DNA from: Micromonospora sp. WMMD1102
GTDB taxonomy: Bacteria > Actinomycetota > Actinomycetes > Mycobacteriales > Micromonosporaceae
Direction of reading: 5' to 3'
Length of the DNA stretch: 64,000 nucleotides
Assembly (NCBI RefSeq): GCF_029626265.1
Contig: NZ_JARUBN010000001.1
Location: forward strand, 8,249,001-8,313,000
The translations under genes were made by a program, and so were the position numbers. Position 1 is the stretch's first letter. The number at the start of each line of letters is the position of its first letter. Positions 15,434 through 23,182 of the stretch are shown here, in pieces. Below the pieces are notes generated by a model, which saw only the letters and a program-made list of their open reading frames with translations, was not told the DNA's origin and did no database searches.

Positions 15434-16929
15434 GCGCTCCGTTCGAAATCCCTCCATCCTGGGAGTGGACGACCCTCGGTGAGATTGCCGATGTTGTCGG
15501 AGGTGTAACCAAAGACAGCAAGCGGCAGTCCGATCCGAGCTTCGTCGAAGTTCCTTACCTCAGAGTTGCCAACGTGCAGCGAGGCTATCTTGACCTCTCC
15601 AATGTGGCTACGATTCGGGTGTCGGAGGAGAAGGCTCGGAGCCTTCGACTTCTTGCGGGCGACGTGCTCTTGAACGAAGGTGGCGACCGCGACAAGCTGG
15701 GGCGTGGCTGGATCTGGGAGGACCAGATTCCAGGCTGTATCCACCAGAATCATGTGTTTCGGGCTCGCGTTCGAGGTGGTGTCCTCCATCCGAAGATTTT
15801 GGCGTGGCATGCTAATGAATTCGGTCAACATTGGTTCCAGCGAAATGGCCTTCAAAGCGTCAATCTTGCCTCGATTAGTCTATCGAAGATCAAAAACTTC
15901 CCGGTTCCAGTTCCTCCACTCGCCGAGCAGTGCCGCATCGTATCTGTTCTTGAAGATCATTTATCGGTTGTTGATTCGGGGGTTGCGCAGTTATCTGCGC
16001 TTACTGGCCGCGTCAGCCGATTTCGTGACCAAGTTATGCTCGCTGCGAGTACTGGTCAGCTCAGCCTTCGCTCCGATCGCGTGGCGGGCACTCGTCTCGA
16101 CCCAGCTGGTGTTGATGACGGTAAGCTGCCACCTCTTCCTAAAGCATGGAAATGGATGCGACTGCGGGAAATTGCTGATGTTGTGGGTGGAGTTACGAAG
16201 GACGGTAAGCGACAATCTGATCCGAGCTTCGTCGAGGTTCCGTACCTCCGGGTTGCAAACGTGCAACGGGCGTATCTGGACCTTACTGACGTGGCGCATA
16301 TCCGGGTTGCGCCGCAAAAGGCTCAACAGTTGCGGCTTCGGCAAGGGGACGTACTTCTCAATGAGGGTGGCGATCGGGACAAACTTGGTCGGGGATGGAT
16401 TTGGGAGGATCAGGTGCCCGATTGCATCCATCAGAATCACGTATTCCGTGCCCGAATCTCCGAGGGTGTCCTGCATCCCAAGTTGCTAGCGTGGCACGCG
16501 AACGGCTTCGGGCGACGATGGTTCGAGGTTAACGGGCTCCAGAGCGTCAATCTCGCCTCGATTAGTCTGCGTAAGATGAAAGAGTTCCCCGTCCCTGTGC
16601 CGCCGTTAGCCGAGCAGGCGCACCTGGTTGAATTGGCAGAGAAATACCTGTCGTTGTTGGACGGAATGGAAAAGGCTATCGAGTCCGCCCGTCGCAAGGC
16701 TGTCGGGCTACGCACTGCACTGCTGGCGACAGCGTTCGCCGGTCGGCTCGTGCCGCAGGACCCGAACGACGAGCCGGCGTCGGAGTTGTTGGCGCGGATC
16801 AGGGCGGAGCGGGCGGCTGTACCGCCGAAGCAGCGGGCGGCGCGTGGACGTCGTACCCAGAAGGACAAGCCGGCGCCGCCGACCAGGGTGATCGGTCGTG
16901 ACTACCAGCAGGGAGAGCTGCCGCTGTGA
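15430..16929 (+). CDS. hsdS: Type I restriction-modification specificity subunit with two near-identical recognition domains
   Basis: Translation probably starts at TTG 15430 (TTGA overlap with the hsdR stop), giving 499 residues beginning SAPFEIPPSWEWTTLGEIAD. Two target recognition domains (residues 17-167 and 246-396) are homologous to each other: by hand count about 124 of 151 positions are identical, including VEVPYLRVANVQR, GDVLLNEGGDRDKLGRGWIW, LQSVNLASIS and FPVPVPPLAEQ. Each is followed by a helical conserved region (DSGVAQLSALTGRVSRFRDQ; DGMEKAIESARRKAVGLRTA). Equal domains imply a palindromic split recognition sequence. The gene is much lower in GC (about 50%) between 15475 and 16720 than hsdR and hsdM, indicating a replaced specificity module. 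It overlaps hsdM by GTGA. Confidence 0.95.
   Translation: MSAPFEIPPSWEWTTLGEIADVVGGVTKDSKRQSDPSFVEVPYLRVANVQRGYLDLSNVATIRVSEEKARSLRLLAGDVLLNEGGDRDKLGRGWIWEDQIPGCIHQNHVFRARVRGGVLHPKILAWHANEFGQHWFQRNGLQSVNLASISLSKIKNFPVPVPPLAEQCRIVSVLEDHLSVVDSGVAQLSALTGRVSRFRDQVMLAASTGQLSLRSDRVAGTRLDPAGVDDGKLPPLPKAWKWMRLREIADVVGGVTKDGKRQSDPSFVEVPYLRVANVQRAYLDLTDVAHIRVAPQKAQQLRLRQGDVLLNEGGDRDKLGRGWIWEDQVPDCIHQNHVFRARISEGVLHPKLLAWHANGFGRRWFEVNGLQSVNLASISLRKMKEFPVPVPPLAEQAHLVELAEKYLSLLDGMEKAIESARRKAVGLRTALLATAFAGRLVPQDPNDEPASELLARIRAERAAVPPKQRAARGRRTQKDKPAPPTRVIGRDYQQGELPL
15478..15930 (+). repeat. HsdS recognition domain 1 (paired with domain 2)
   Basis: This encodes residues 17-167 of HsdS. It aligns without gaps to 16165-16617; the proteins are about 82% identical but many synonymous positions differ (for example GAAGTTCCTTACCTCAGAGT against GAGGTTCCGTACCTCCGGGT). 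Confidence 0.9.
16165..16617 (+). repeat. HsdS recognition domain 2 (paired with domain 1)
   Basis: This encodes residues 246-396 of HsdS, the second copy of the recognition domain. The 78-residue linker between the copies is the central conserved helix region. Confidence 0.9.
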
Positions 16930-18449
16930 GTAATGTGGATTCGCGCCGGCTGGTGCAGAAGCTCTGGAACTACTGCGACGTGCTGCGCGACGACGGAGTT
17001 TCCACAATCGACTATGTCGAGCAGTTGACCTTCCTGCTGTTCCTCAAGATGGCCGACGAGCGGGCGAATCGGCCGCTCAGGTCGGAGAAGATCGTTCCCG
17101 ACGAGCTGAGCTGGCAGACGTTGCTGGACAGTGACGGTGAGGAACTGGAAGCGCAGTACCGGAGGATTCTGACCGGGCTGGCGCACGAGCCTGGCACGCT
17201 CGGCACGATCTTCCGCAAGGCGCAGAACAAGATCCAGGATCCGGCGAAGCTGAAGCGGCTGGTCGTGGACCTGATCGACAAGGAGAAGTGGTCGCAGGCG
17301 GGTGTCGACGTCAAGGGCGACGCCTACGAGGAACTGCTGGCCAAGGGTGCCGAGGACACCAAGTCCGGGGCCGGGCAGTACTTCACCCCGCGTGCCCTGA
17401 CCGCCGCGATGGTCGACTGCATGTTGCCGACCCCGGACGACACGATCACCGACCCCGCCTGCGGCACCGGCGGCTTCCTGCTCGCCGCGTACGAGCACAT
17501 CATGCGCAACCACGGTGCCACGCTGACCCCCGACCAGCGACGTCGGCTCGCCCACGGCGCGATCGGCGGCACCGAACTGGTCGACGGCACCGCCCGGCTG
17601 GCTGCGATGAACATGCTGCTGCACGGCATCGGCACGCCCAACGGCCCGTCGCTGATCGAGGTGCGGGACGCCCTTGGCAAGAAGCCGGAGCGGCGGGCCA
17701 GTCTGGTCCTGGCCAACCCGCCGTTCGGGCGCAGCTCCTCGATCCGGATGGTTGGCGAGGACGGCCGGGCGACCCGCGAAGAGCGGGAGATCGAACGCGA
17801 CGACTTCTGGGCCACGACCGCCAACAAGCAGCTCAACTTCGTCCAGCACATCGCGTCGCTGCTGGAGATCGACGGCCGCGCCGCCGTGGTGCTGCCGGAC
17901 AACGTGCTCTTCGAGGGCGGCGCGGGTGAGGTGATCCGGCGCCGGCTGCTCAAGCAGTACGACCTGCACACGCTGCTCCGGCTGCCCACCGGGATCTTCT
18001 ACGCCGGCGGGGTCAAGGCCAACGTGCTCTTCTTCGAGCGCAAGCGCGCCCGTGAGGAACCATGGACGACGAAGCTTTGGGTCTACGACTTCCGCACCAA
18101 CCAGCACTTCACGCTCAAGCAGAACCCGCTGCGCCGGGAGCACCTGCAAGACTTCGTCGACTGTTACCTGCCCGGCAAGGACCGCGCCGAACGGGTCGAG
18201 ACCGAGCGGTTCCGGCCCTTCGACTACGACGAGTTGATTGCCCGGGACAAGGTCAACCTCGACATCACCTGGCTCAAGGACGCCTCGCTGGAGGACGCCG
18301 ACGCGCTGTTGCCTCCCGAGGTGATCGCCCAGGAGATCGTGGAGGACCTGGAGGCCGCGCTGCGCGAGTTCAGTGCCATCGCCGAGGCGTTGTCGTCGCG
18401 TACGACGACAACTACGGTCGAAGGGGCCATGCCGGAGGAGTCGAGGTAG
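16926..18449 (+). CDS. hsdM: Type I restriction-modification DNA adenine methyltransferase, M subunit
   Basis: The 507-residue protein has the HsdM N-terminal helical domain (LVQKLWNYCDVLRDDGVSTI, FLLFLKMADER), then the N6-adenine methyltransferase core: GAGQYFTPRALTAAMVD, SAM-binding DPACGTGGF (176-184) and catalytic NPPF (264-267), and a C-terminal helical tail. With HsdS it methylates adenine in each half-site; with HsdR it forms the nuclease. GTG 16926 overlaps the hsdS stop (GTGA), so all three genes are translationally coupled in the uncommon order R-S-M. A 22-bp perfect hairpin follows 70 bp after the stop. Confidence 0.97.
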   Translation: MSNVDSRRLVQKLWNYCDVLRDDGVSTIDYVEQLTFLLFLKMADERANRPLRSEKIVPDELSWQTLLDSDGEELEAQYRRILTGLAHEPGTLGTIFRKAQNKIQDPAKLKRLVVDLIDKEKWSQAGVDVKGDAYEELLAKGAEDTKSGAGQYFTPRALTAAMVDCMLPTPDDTITDPACGTGGFLLAAYEHIMRNHGATLTPDQRRRLAHGAIGGTELVDGTARLAAMNMLLHGIGTPNGPSLIEVRDALGKKPERRASLVLANPPFGRSSSIRMVGEDGRATREEREIERDDFWATTANKQLNFVQHIASLLEIDGRAAVVLPDNVLFEGGAGEVIRRRLLKQYDLHTLLRLPTGIFYAGGVKANVLFFERKRAREEPWTTKLWVYDFRTNQHFTLKQNPLRREHLQDFVDCYLPGKDRAERVETERFRPFDYDELIARDKVNLDITWLKDASLEDADALLPPEVIAQEIVEDLEAALREFSAIAEALSSRTTTTTVEGAMPEESR

Positions 18450-18518
18450 GCCCGCGTACCGGAGGAACCCGACCTGCCCAACAGTCGTCGCTGGCCAATT
18501 CTCACGGCATCACGTCTG

Positions 18519-18568
18519 TGATCAGGTAGCGTTCGGCCGGTTCTGGCCGGCCGAACGCTACCTGATCA
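18519..18568 (+). terminator. 22-bp perfect hairpin after the restriction locus
   Basis: The arm TGATCAGGTAGCGTTCGGCC plus GG (18519-18540) pairs exactly with 18547-18568 around a 6-nt loop. It lies in the 266-bp gap between hsdM and the HTH/TPR gene and most likely terminates the hsd operon; TGATCA at both tips is itself palindromic. Confidence 0.75.
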
Positions 18569-18715
18569 TGCGAGTGCTCGCCGAGCGGCCGACGTGCGTG
18601 ACGGGGAGCAGGACGATGGTCGCACTAAGCAACTGTGAGGTGTACCGTCCGAAGCGGTGGTCCGGGGGGTAAGGCCCGGAGCGCCATTAGCCCAGCCGTA
18701 ACCTGGGAGTACGTC

Positions 18716-19714
18716 ATGCCGCACACGCCGATCGTTGACCCGCGATTCCCGGCGCGCCTGCGCGAACTACGTACCGCTCGCGACCTGTCTCTGCGAGACC
18801 TCGCCCGCCGCGCCTACTACAGCAAGAGCCAGTTGCACGACCTTGAGACGGCCAGGGCCAAGCCGACCCTCGAAGCCGCCTGGCGACTGGACGATGCCCT
18901 TCAAGCGGAAGGGACGCTCGCCGCGCTCGTGGTCGAAGCACCGGCCGTGACCACTCCAGACGACGATCAACGGCTCGCGTACGTGGCCGCACGCCCGTCA
19001 CGGTTGGACGCCGCCACCGTGCGAACACTCGCCGACACGTTGGCCGCCCAGCGCCGGCTTGACGATGCGTTGCCCGCCCCGGCGATGCTGCCGTGGTCCG
19101 TGCCGCAGTGGCGCACCGTGCAGAGCCTCGCCGTGCAGGCCCGTGGCCCGCACACGGCCGAACTGTACGAGGTCGTCGCCGAGTGGACCCAGTTCATCGG
19201 CTGGCTGTACGCCGAGGGGCGCCGCGACGCGGAGGCGACGCGAGTGCTGATCGAGGCTGCGGACGAGGCCGACGCGGTCGACAGCGGCCCGCTCGCGGCG
19301 CAGGTCGAGAACTTCCGTGGCTACGTCGAGCGCCAGCGTGGCAACCCGCGCGGGATCGTCCGGCACTTCCTCTCGGCGTACCACACCCCTGGGGCGTACG
19401 CCCTTCAGCGCGTCGGGGACGCGGTGCAGGCCGCACACGGATACGCGCTGATCGGTGACCGTGCCGCCGCCCTGCAACTGCTCGGCGAGGCCAGCGACCT
19501 GACGACGGCGGCCGAATCGGAGACGCCGCCGGCCCTCGCGTATTGGCTGACGCCGACGTTCTCCCGGATGGGTCTCGGGTTGGCGTATCTGGCTCTCGGC
19601 GACAGTGTGTCGGCGGCAGACAACCTCCGTGCTGGACTGAACGGATTGCCGGACGATCAGCGGGATGCCGAGTGGACCCTGGAGTACCGGGAAGCTCTCT
19701 CCATCGCTGGCTGA
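18716..19714 (+). CDS. Helix-turn-helix (XRE) regulator with TPR-like C-terminus
   Basis: The 332-residue protein has an N-terminal XRE domain (RLRELRTARDLSLRDLARRA, YYSKSQLHDLETARAKPTLE; residues about 10-65) followed by about 250 helical residues with TPR-like repeats (FIGWLYAEGRRDAEATRVLI; AAHGYALIGDRAAALQLLGE; MGLGLAYLALGDSVSAADNL). This architecture is common in actinobacterial regulators that sense peptides or act in development. CTGGGAG at 18703-18709 precedes ATG 18716. It lies between two hairpins and upstream of three very small genes. Whether it regulates the restriction locus is unknown. Confidence 0.9.
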   Translation: MPHTPIVDPRFPARLRELRTARDLSLRDLARRAYYSKSQLHDLETARAKPTLEAAWRLDDALQAEGTLAALVVEAPAVTTPDDDQRLAYVAARPSRLDAATVRTLADTLAAQRRLDDALPAPAMLPWSVPQWRTVQSLAVQARGPHTAELYEVVAEWTQFIGWLYAEGRRDAEATRVLIEAADEADAVDSGPLAAQVENFRGYVERQRGNPRGIVRHFLSAYHTPGAYALQRVGDAVQAAHGYALIGDRAAALQLLGEASDLTTAAESETPPALAYWLTPTFSRMGLGLAYLALGDSVSAADNLRAGLNGLPDDQRDAEWTLEYREALSIAG

Positions 19715-19717
19715 CGG

Positions 19718-19753
19718 CCTGTCCGGATCACCGGACATGGGCCACCGGACAGG
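19718..19753 (+). terminator. Alternative hairpins after the HTH/TPR gene
   Basis: CCTGTCCGG (19718-19726) can pair with CCGGACAGG (19745-19753), or TGTCCGG with CCGGACA (19731-19737) around an ATCA loop. The two foldings exclude each other. It begins 4 bp after the stop codon and probably terminates transcription. Confidence 0.6.
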
Positions 19754-19971
19754 CAACGGACGCCCACTGTCTGGATCTCACCGTGCCTTCCGGGTGACGC
19801 TGCGTGTGGGGACGTCGTCCGGGTCATGTGGCTCCGAGGGCCTGGTTGGTGTTCCTGGTCGGTCCGGGATGCCGTCCCCCGACATCTCGGACCGGCCTCG
19901 ATGATTCGCCCACTGAGCGGCGCTCCGTGAGCTGTGCTCCGGGGCGTCGTGGCGTACCTGGAGGTCACGAC

Positions 19972-20073
19972 GTGCTGAGGACCGTACGAAGCTTGTTCCG
20001 GCGCCGCCGTCGGGTGCGGGACTACCGCTGGGACGGCCGGCGCTGGCTGCGGGTGGCGGGGCCATGCCGGTGA
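19972..20073 (+). CDS. Very small basic protein (33 residues)
   Basis: GTG 19972 is preceded by GGAGGT (19960-19965) at good spacing. The product is strikingly basic (RSLFRRRRRVRDYRWDGRRW) and its stop overlaps the ATG of the next small gene (20064). The tight overlap and clear ribosome site favour a real gene, but it could also be a leader peptide for its neighbour. No family was recognised. Confidence 0.5.
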   Translation: MLRTVRSLFRRRRRVRDYRWDGRRWLRVAGPCR

Positions 20074-20366
20074 CCCGGCCGCCGCACATTCCGCCGCCGG
20101 AGATTCCGGACCTGCCGGTCGACACCCGGATCCGGTTCGAGTCGGGCGAGTGGTCGCACCACCGCCGGGGCGCCGACGTCGAGGGGTACGTCGACATCCG
20201 GATCGTCCGGGTCGACAAGGGCATCACCCGCTCCGACGGCGGCCACCTCTGGGTCTGGATTCGTGGCCATGATCCGTTGTGCTGCCATTGGGAGTCCGTG
20301 CCGCCACACAAGCCGTGTATGGAGCTGATGGCTCGGGTGGACGTGCTGGCGAGGCATGCCGGGTAG
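20064..20366 (+). CDS. Small hypothetical protein (100 residues)
   Basis: The protein has a Pro-rich start (RPPHIPPPEIPDLP) and an alternating beta-like body (TRIRFESGEWSHHRRGADVE, VDIRIVRVDKG) with a Cys/His-containing end (DPLCCHWESVPPHKPCMEL). It overlaps genes on both sides (ATG within the 33-residue gene; its stop lies inside the next gene), so the three are translated as a unit. The spacing of three Cys and two His could bind a metal; this is speculation. Function unknown. Confidence 0.65.
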   Translation: MPVTRPPHIPPPEIPDLPVDTRIRFESGEWSHHRRGADVEGYVDIRIVRVDKGITRSDGGHLWVWIRGHDPLCCHWESVPPHKPCMELMARVDVLARHAG

Positions 20367-20613
20367 TCCCCGGCCCGGGGATCTGCTGCGGATCGACGGT
20401 CGGGCGTCGGTGCAGTTCGCCGGGGAGCGGGCGCTGGTGTTCCGGGTGCTGTCGGTGGATCCGAGGCCGACGTACCACGGTTGGGTCTGGCTTTCCGGGT
20501 ATGTGCTCGACCGGCGCGGCGATGCGGTCGACAAGCGCGAGGTGTTCGTCCATCTCGCCGGGCTGCGGCGCCTGGTCCCGCGCCGGCCGGCCCGGCGGCT
20601 CAGGCCGGACTGA
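20356..20613 (+). CDS. Small hypothetical protein (85 residues)
   Basis: The third member of the overlapping trio. Its sequence (GDLLRIDGRASVQFAGERAL, FRVLSVDPRPTYHGWVWLSG) suggests a small beta-barrel and the end is Arg-rich. ATG 20356 lies inside the previous gene. Its 3' end overlaps the convergent gene at 20600 by 14 bp. Both small proteins carry a short beta-rich body with Trp residues and may be distant relatives. Function unknown. Confidence 0.65.
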   Translation: MPGSPRPGDLLRIDGRASVQFAGERALVFRVLSVDPRPTYHGWVWLSGYVLDRRGDAVDKREVFVHLAGLRRLVPRRPARRLRPD

Positions 20614-21040
20614 ACTGGATGAGGACTGACGCGGTCGGCAGCTCGTCCGGGGCGGGTGGCGCCTCGTTGCGCCAGGCCAGCCGTACGCTCCATCGGCGGC
20701 CCGGGGGAAGGCGGTAGGCGTCGGCGATGCCGCCGGCCGTGCCGCTGGAGAACCCGAGGATGCCCGACTCGAACGCCACCTCGAGGACGTCGCTGCGGTC
20801 CCAGCCGGTCGGGTCGAAGTCGGCGGGCCCGTCCCACGTCTCCAGCCGGGTGTCGCTGCCCAGCACCACGGCGTCGTCGATGTTCTCGACCAGCACGTAG
20901 CCCGGCGTGGAGCTGACCCAGTGACCGAGCTCGTGTGGCGGGGGTGGCACGTTGCGCCGGTCGTTGCTGTCGTCGATGATGGCAAACAGTCGATAGTCGA
21001 CATCGACGTACAGCTCGGTGTGCTCGATCAGCGCCGCCAT
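20600..21040 (-). CDS. Hypothetical protein (146 residues)
   Basis: An acidic soluble protein (MAALIEHTELYVDVDYRLFA; IIDDSNDRRNVPPPPHELGH; STPGYVLVENIDDAVVLGSD) without signal or membrane segment. Its pattern of strands resembles small immunity- or competence-type domains, but no family can be named. ATG 21040 has GCGGGGGTC upstream; an earlier ATG at 21076 is possible. It converges with the small-gene trio, overlapping by 14 bp. Confidence 0.7.
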   Translation of the reverse strand: MAALIEHTELYVDVDYRLFAIIDDSNDRRNVPPPPHELGHWVSSTPGYVLVENIDDAVVLGSDTRLETWDGPADFDPTGWDRSDVLEVAFESGILGFSSGTAGGIADAYRLPPGRRWSVRLAWRNEAPPAPDELPTASVLIQFSPA

Positions 21041-21230
21041 GCCGACCCCCGCTCGGTCGCTCACGAGGGTAGCCATCTCCCGCCGACCGTGAGTGTCCGC
21101 TTCCTTTCTCACAGCCGGCCGCCGATGACGAGCCTGCGGATGTCGAGACCACCCTGCCTCCCTCTGCTGAGGGAGCCGAACCCGGCTGCGGCGGGAGGCG
21201 TCGTCGGACCCGCCTCGCGATGGTACTGGT

Positions 21231-21731
21231 ATGTCTGTTCTCAGGAGTTCGCGCTGGGCGTACGGCGCCTTGGCATGGTTGATCTTCTTTGTGCTGTCCC
21301 ACGTGGTCCTGGTGCTGTTTCCCGGTGACGATCCGACCGGTGACGGCCCCTGGGGCATGACGGCTTACGTCGTCTACAACGTCGTACTCATCGTCATGTC
21401 GGCCGTTGGGGCAGCCGTTGTGGTGGCTACAGCCCGCCCGCCGGCTCGCCTTCTCCCTCGGTGGGTGCTGCTGACGCCACTGTGGATCGGGAGCGTGTTG
21501 CTCGTCGTCAGGGGCGTCCCGGGCATGGCCGAGAACCTGTTGATGGTCACGGGTATCCGTCGCGGCGGCTTCGTGGGGACGCAGGACATCTCGGTGGGCG
21601 AGTTCTGGGCGGGCATCGGGATCAACACCTACTTTTTCACCGGGGCGGTGTTGCTGGTTGCGACTACCGTTTCCTACGCTCGCCGATCCCGGGAAGGCTG
21701 GCAACAAAGATCAGCGGCTCCGTCTCGGTGA
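21231..21731 (+). CDS. Four-helix membrane protein of unknown function
   Basis: The 166-residue protein has four hydrophobic segments: about residues 9-29 (GALAWLIFFVLSHVVLVLF), 43-65, 79-97 and 131-148. No catalytic motif is seen. A 190-bp divergent region separates it from the gene at 21040, and 48 bp separate it from the SnoaL-like gene. ATG 21231 follows a weak ribosome site. Function unknown. Confidence 0.75.
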   Translation: MSVLRSSRWAYGALAWLIFFVLSHVVLVLFPGDDPTGDGPWGMTAYVVYNVVLIVMSAVGAAVVVATARPPARLLPRWVLLTPLWIGSVLLVVRGVPGMAENLLMVTGIRRGGFVGTQDISVGEFWAGIGINTYFFTGAVLLVATTVSYARRSREGWQQRSAAPSR

Positions 21732-21779
21732 GTCGACCTCATCTGCCGCCCGGCAACCACAGCAGACCTGGGAGTGACC

Positions 21780-22274
21780 GTGGATCAGTCGTACGACGCT
21801 GTGGCCGCATGGCGGGCCGCCGGCGAGGCCCGTGACGCCGCCGGAGCGGTCGCCGCCCTCAGCCCTGACGTCACTCTCGTTTCGCCGATCACCGAGCGGT
21901 TCACCTTCCAGGGCCACCGGCAGATACGTACCCTGCTCGAAGTGGCCCTGGCCGCAATCGACGACCTCACCTACACCGACCAGGTCGCCGACGGCCGTAC
22001 CGTGGCGCTCTTCTACGAGGCGCAGCTCGGCACGACGCGGCTCTACGAGGCCCAGCGGCTGCGCCTGGGCGTTGACGGCCTGATCAACGAGATCACCCTC
22101 TATGTCCGGCCTCTGCCGGCGCTCACTCTGCTGATGACCCGCCTCGGGCCCGAGCTGGCCCGGCGCAACGGACAGTCCGGCCTGGCCCGGCTGATCCCGC
22201 TCGCCAGCGGGACGATGCACTCGATGGCCGCCACCGGGGAACAGCGGATCATGCCGAGGGTGGCGCCCCGCTAG
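21780..22274 (+). CDS. SnoaL/NTF2-like protein
   Basis: The 164-residue protein begins AVAAWRAAGEARDAAGAVAA followed by LSPDVTLVSPITERFTFQGH and YEAQLGTTRLYEAQRLRL, the cone-shaped NTF2/SnoaL-like fold. Such proteins are isomerases, hydratases or ligand binders; the active-site residues are not diagnostic. GTG 21780 has CTGGGAG six bases upstream; an earlier GTG at 21774 is too close to it. The 3' end overlaps the convergent esterase gene by 26 bp. Confidence 0.85.
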   Translation: MDQSYDAVAAWRAAGEARDAAGAVAALSPDVTLVSPITERFTFQGHRQIRTLLEVALAAIDDLTYTDQVADGRTVALFYEAQLGTTRLYEAQRLRLGVDGLINEITLYVRPLPALTLLMTRLGPELARRNGQSGLARLIPLASGTMHSMAATGEQRIMPRVAPR

Positions 22275-23061
22275 CGGCTGCGACCCGGTCGGCGAGGAAC
22301 CGGGCCGTGGCGTCGACGACGTCGTCGAAGTGCCCGCTGTCGCCGGGGTAGTGGAACCCGTGCTCGGCATGCTCGTATTCGAGCAGCGTGCAGTAATTAC
22401 CGGCCCGCACCATCGCGTCCCGGAACCGCCGCACGTGGTCGATCGGCTCAACATCGTCGTCGGTGCCGTGGTGGATCAGCATCGGCGGATTTCCCGGCCG
22501 CACGAACTCGACAAGCGAGTAGTCGCTCGCCCGTCCCGCAGCGATGCCGGCCGCCTGTTCGATGGAGCGCCGGAGTTCCGGTGCGAAGGCGAGCAGATCC
22601 AGGCCCGCCGGGTTGAGGGCCACGACGGCAGCGACGCCGGGCTCGGGCGCCGTTGCCGGGTCACCAGGGGAGATCATCGCGGCGACCAGAGCGAGATGGG
22701 CACCGGCCGAGCTGCCGCCCGAGGCCAGACAGGACGCCGCGAGCCCGCGTGACGCGGCCAGCCTCCCGAAGCGTCCGACCGCCCGCCGGACGTCGGCGAC
22801 GCAGTCGTCGATGCTTCCGGCACCCTGACCGAGCAGCCGATATCCGGCAGACACGGCGAAGATCCCGCGCGACGCCAGTTGCCGGCAGTGCGGGGCCAGC
22901 CCGTCGGCCGAGCCGGTGCGCAGGGCACCGCCGTGGAACAGGACGATCCCGGCCGTGCTCCGGGTGCCCTCGGCCGGCTCGAAGAGCAGCAGGGGCAGCT
23001 CGCTGCCGTCGGCTGCCTCGTAGACCGTCGAAGACTCGCGACAGGCGGCCTTGGACGTCAT
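22249..23061 (-). CDS. Alpha/beta hydrolase (HSL-type esterase)
   Basis: About 270 residues with oxyanion motif LFHGG, nucleophile elbow GGSSAGAHLAL, acid region HHGTDDDVEP and His in YEHAEHGFHYPGDSGHFDD, i.e. a complete Ser-Asp-His triad of the hormone-sensitive-lipase/esterase family. ATG 23061 gives a compact N-terminus; in-frame starts at 23082 and 23133 are also possible and none has a strong ribosome site. It is divergent from the FAD monooxygenase and shares a short promoter region of at most about 120 bp with it. Substrate unknown. Confidence 0.88.
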   Translation of the reverse strand: MTSKAACRESSTVYEAADGSELPLLLFEPAEGTRSTAGIVLFHGGALRTGSADGLAPHCRQLASRGIFAVSAGYRLLGQGAGSIDDCVADVRRAVGRFGRLAASRGLAASCLASGGSSAGAHLALVAAMISPGDPATAPEPGVAAVVALNPAGLDLLAFAPELRRSIEQAAGIAAGRASDYSLVEFVRPGNPPMLIHHGTDDDVEPIDHVRRFRDAMVRAGNYCTLLEYEHAEHGFHYPGDSGHFDDVVDATARFLADRVAAASGAPPSA

Positions 23062-23148
23062 CCGTTCACCACGACCAGTCATCCGTCCATGGTCCGCGCA
23101 CCACGCCGGGCACGCTTCACAGGGAGCGATCATGACACGCTGGCGCCC

Positions 23149-23182
23149 TTGCCGAAATCATCTTGGTCATTAAGATAACTGC
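23149..23182 (+). promoter_or_regulatory. Leaderless promoter and MarR-type inverted repeat
   Basis: TTGCCG (23149-23154) and TAAGAT (23171-23176) are 16 bp apart and the ATG at 23183 follows 6 nt later without a ribosome site. ATCTT (23160-23164) and AAGAT (23172-23176) form an inverted repeat over the -10, a plausible site for the MarR protein encoded at 24439. Confidence 0.55.

Noticed and set aside
15430..16929. Frameshift or assembly duplication as cause of the two HsdS domains
   Set aside because: The copies differ at many synonymous sites and at about 27 residues, so they are not a copying artefact.
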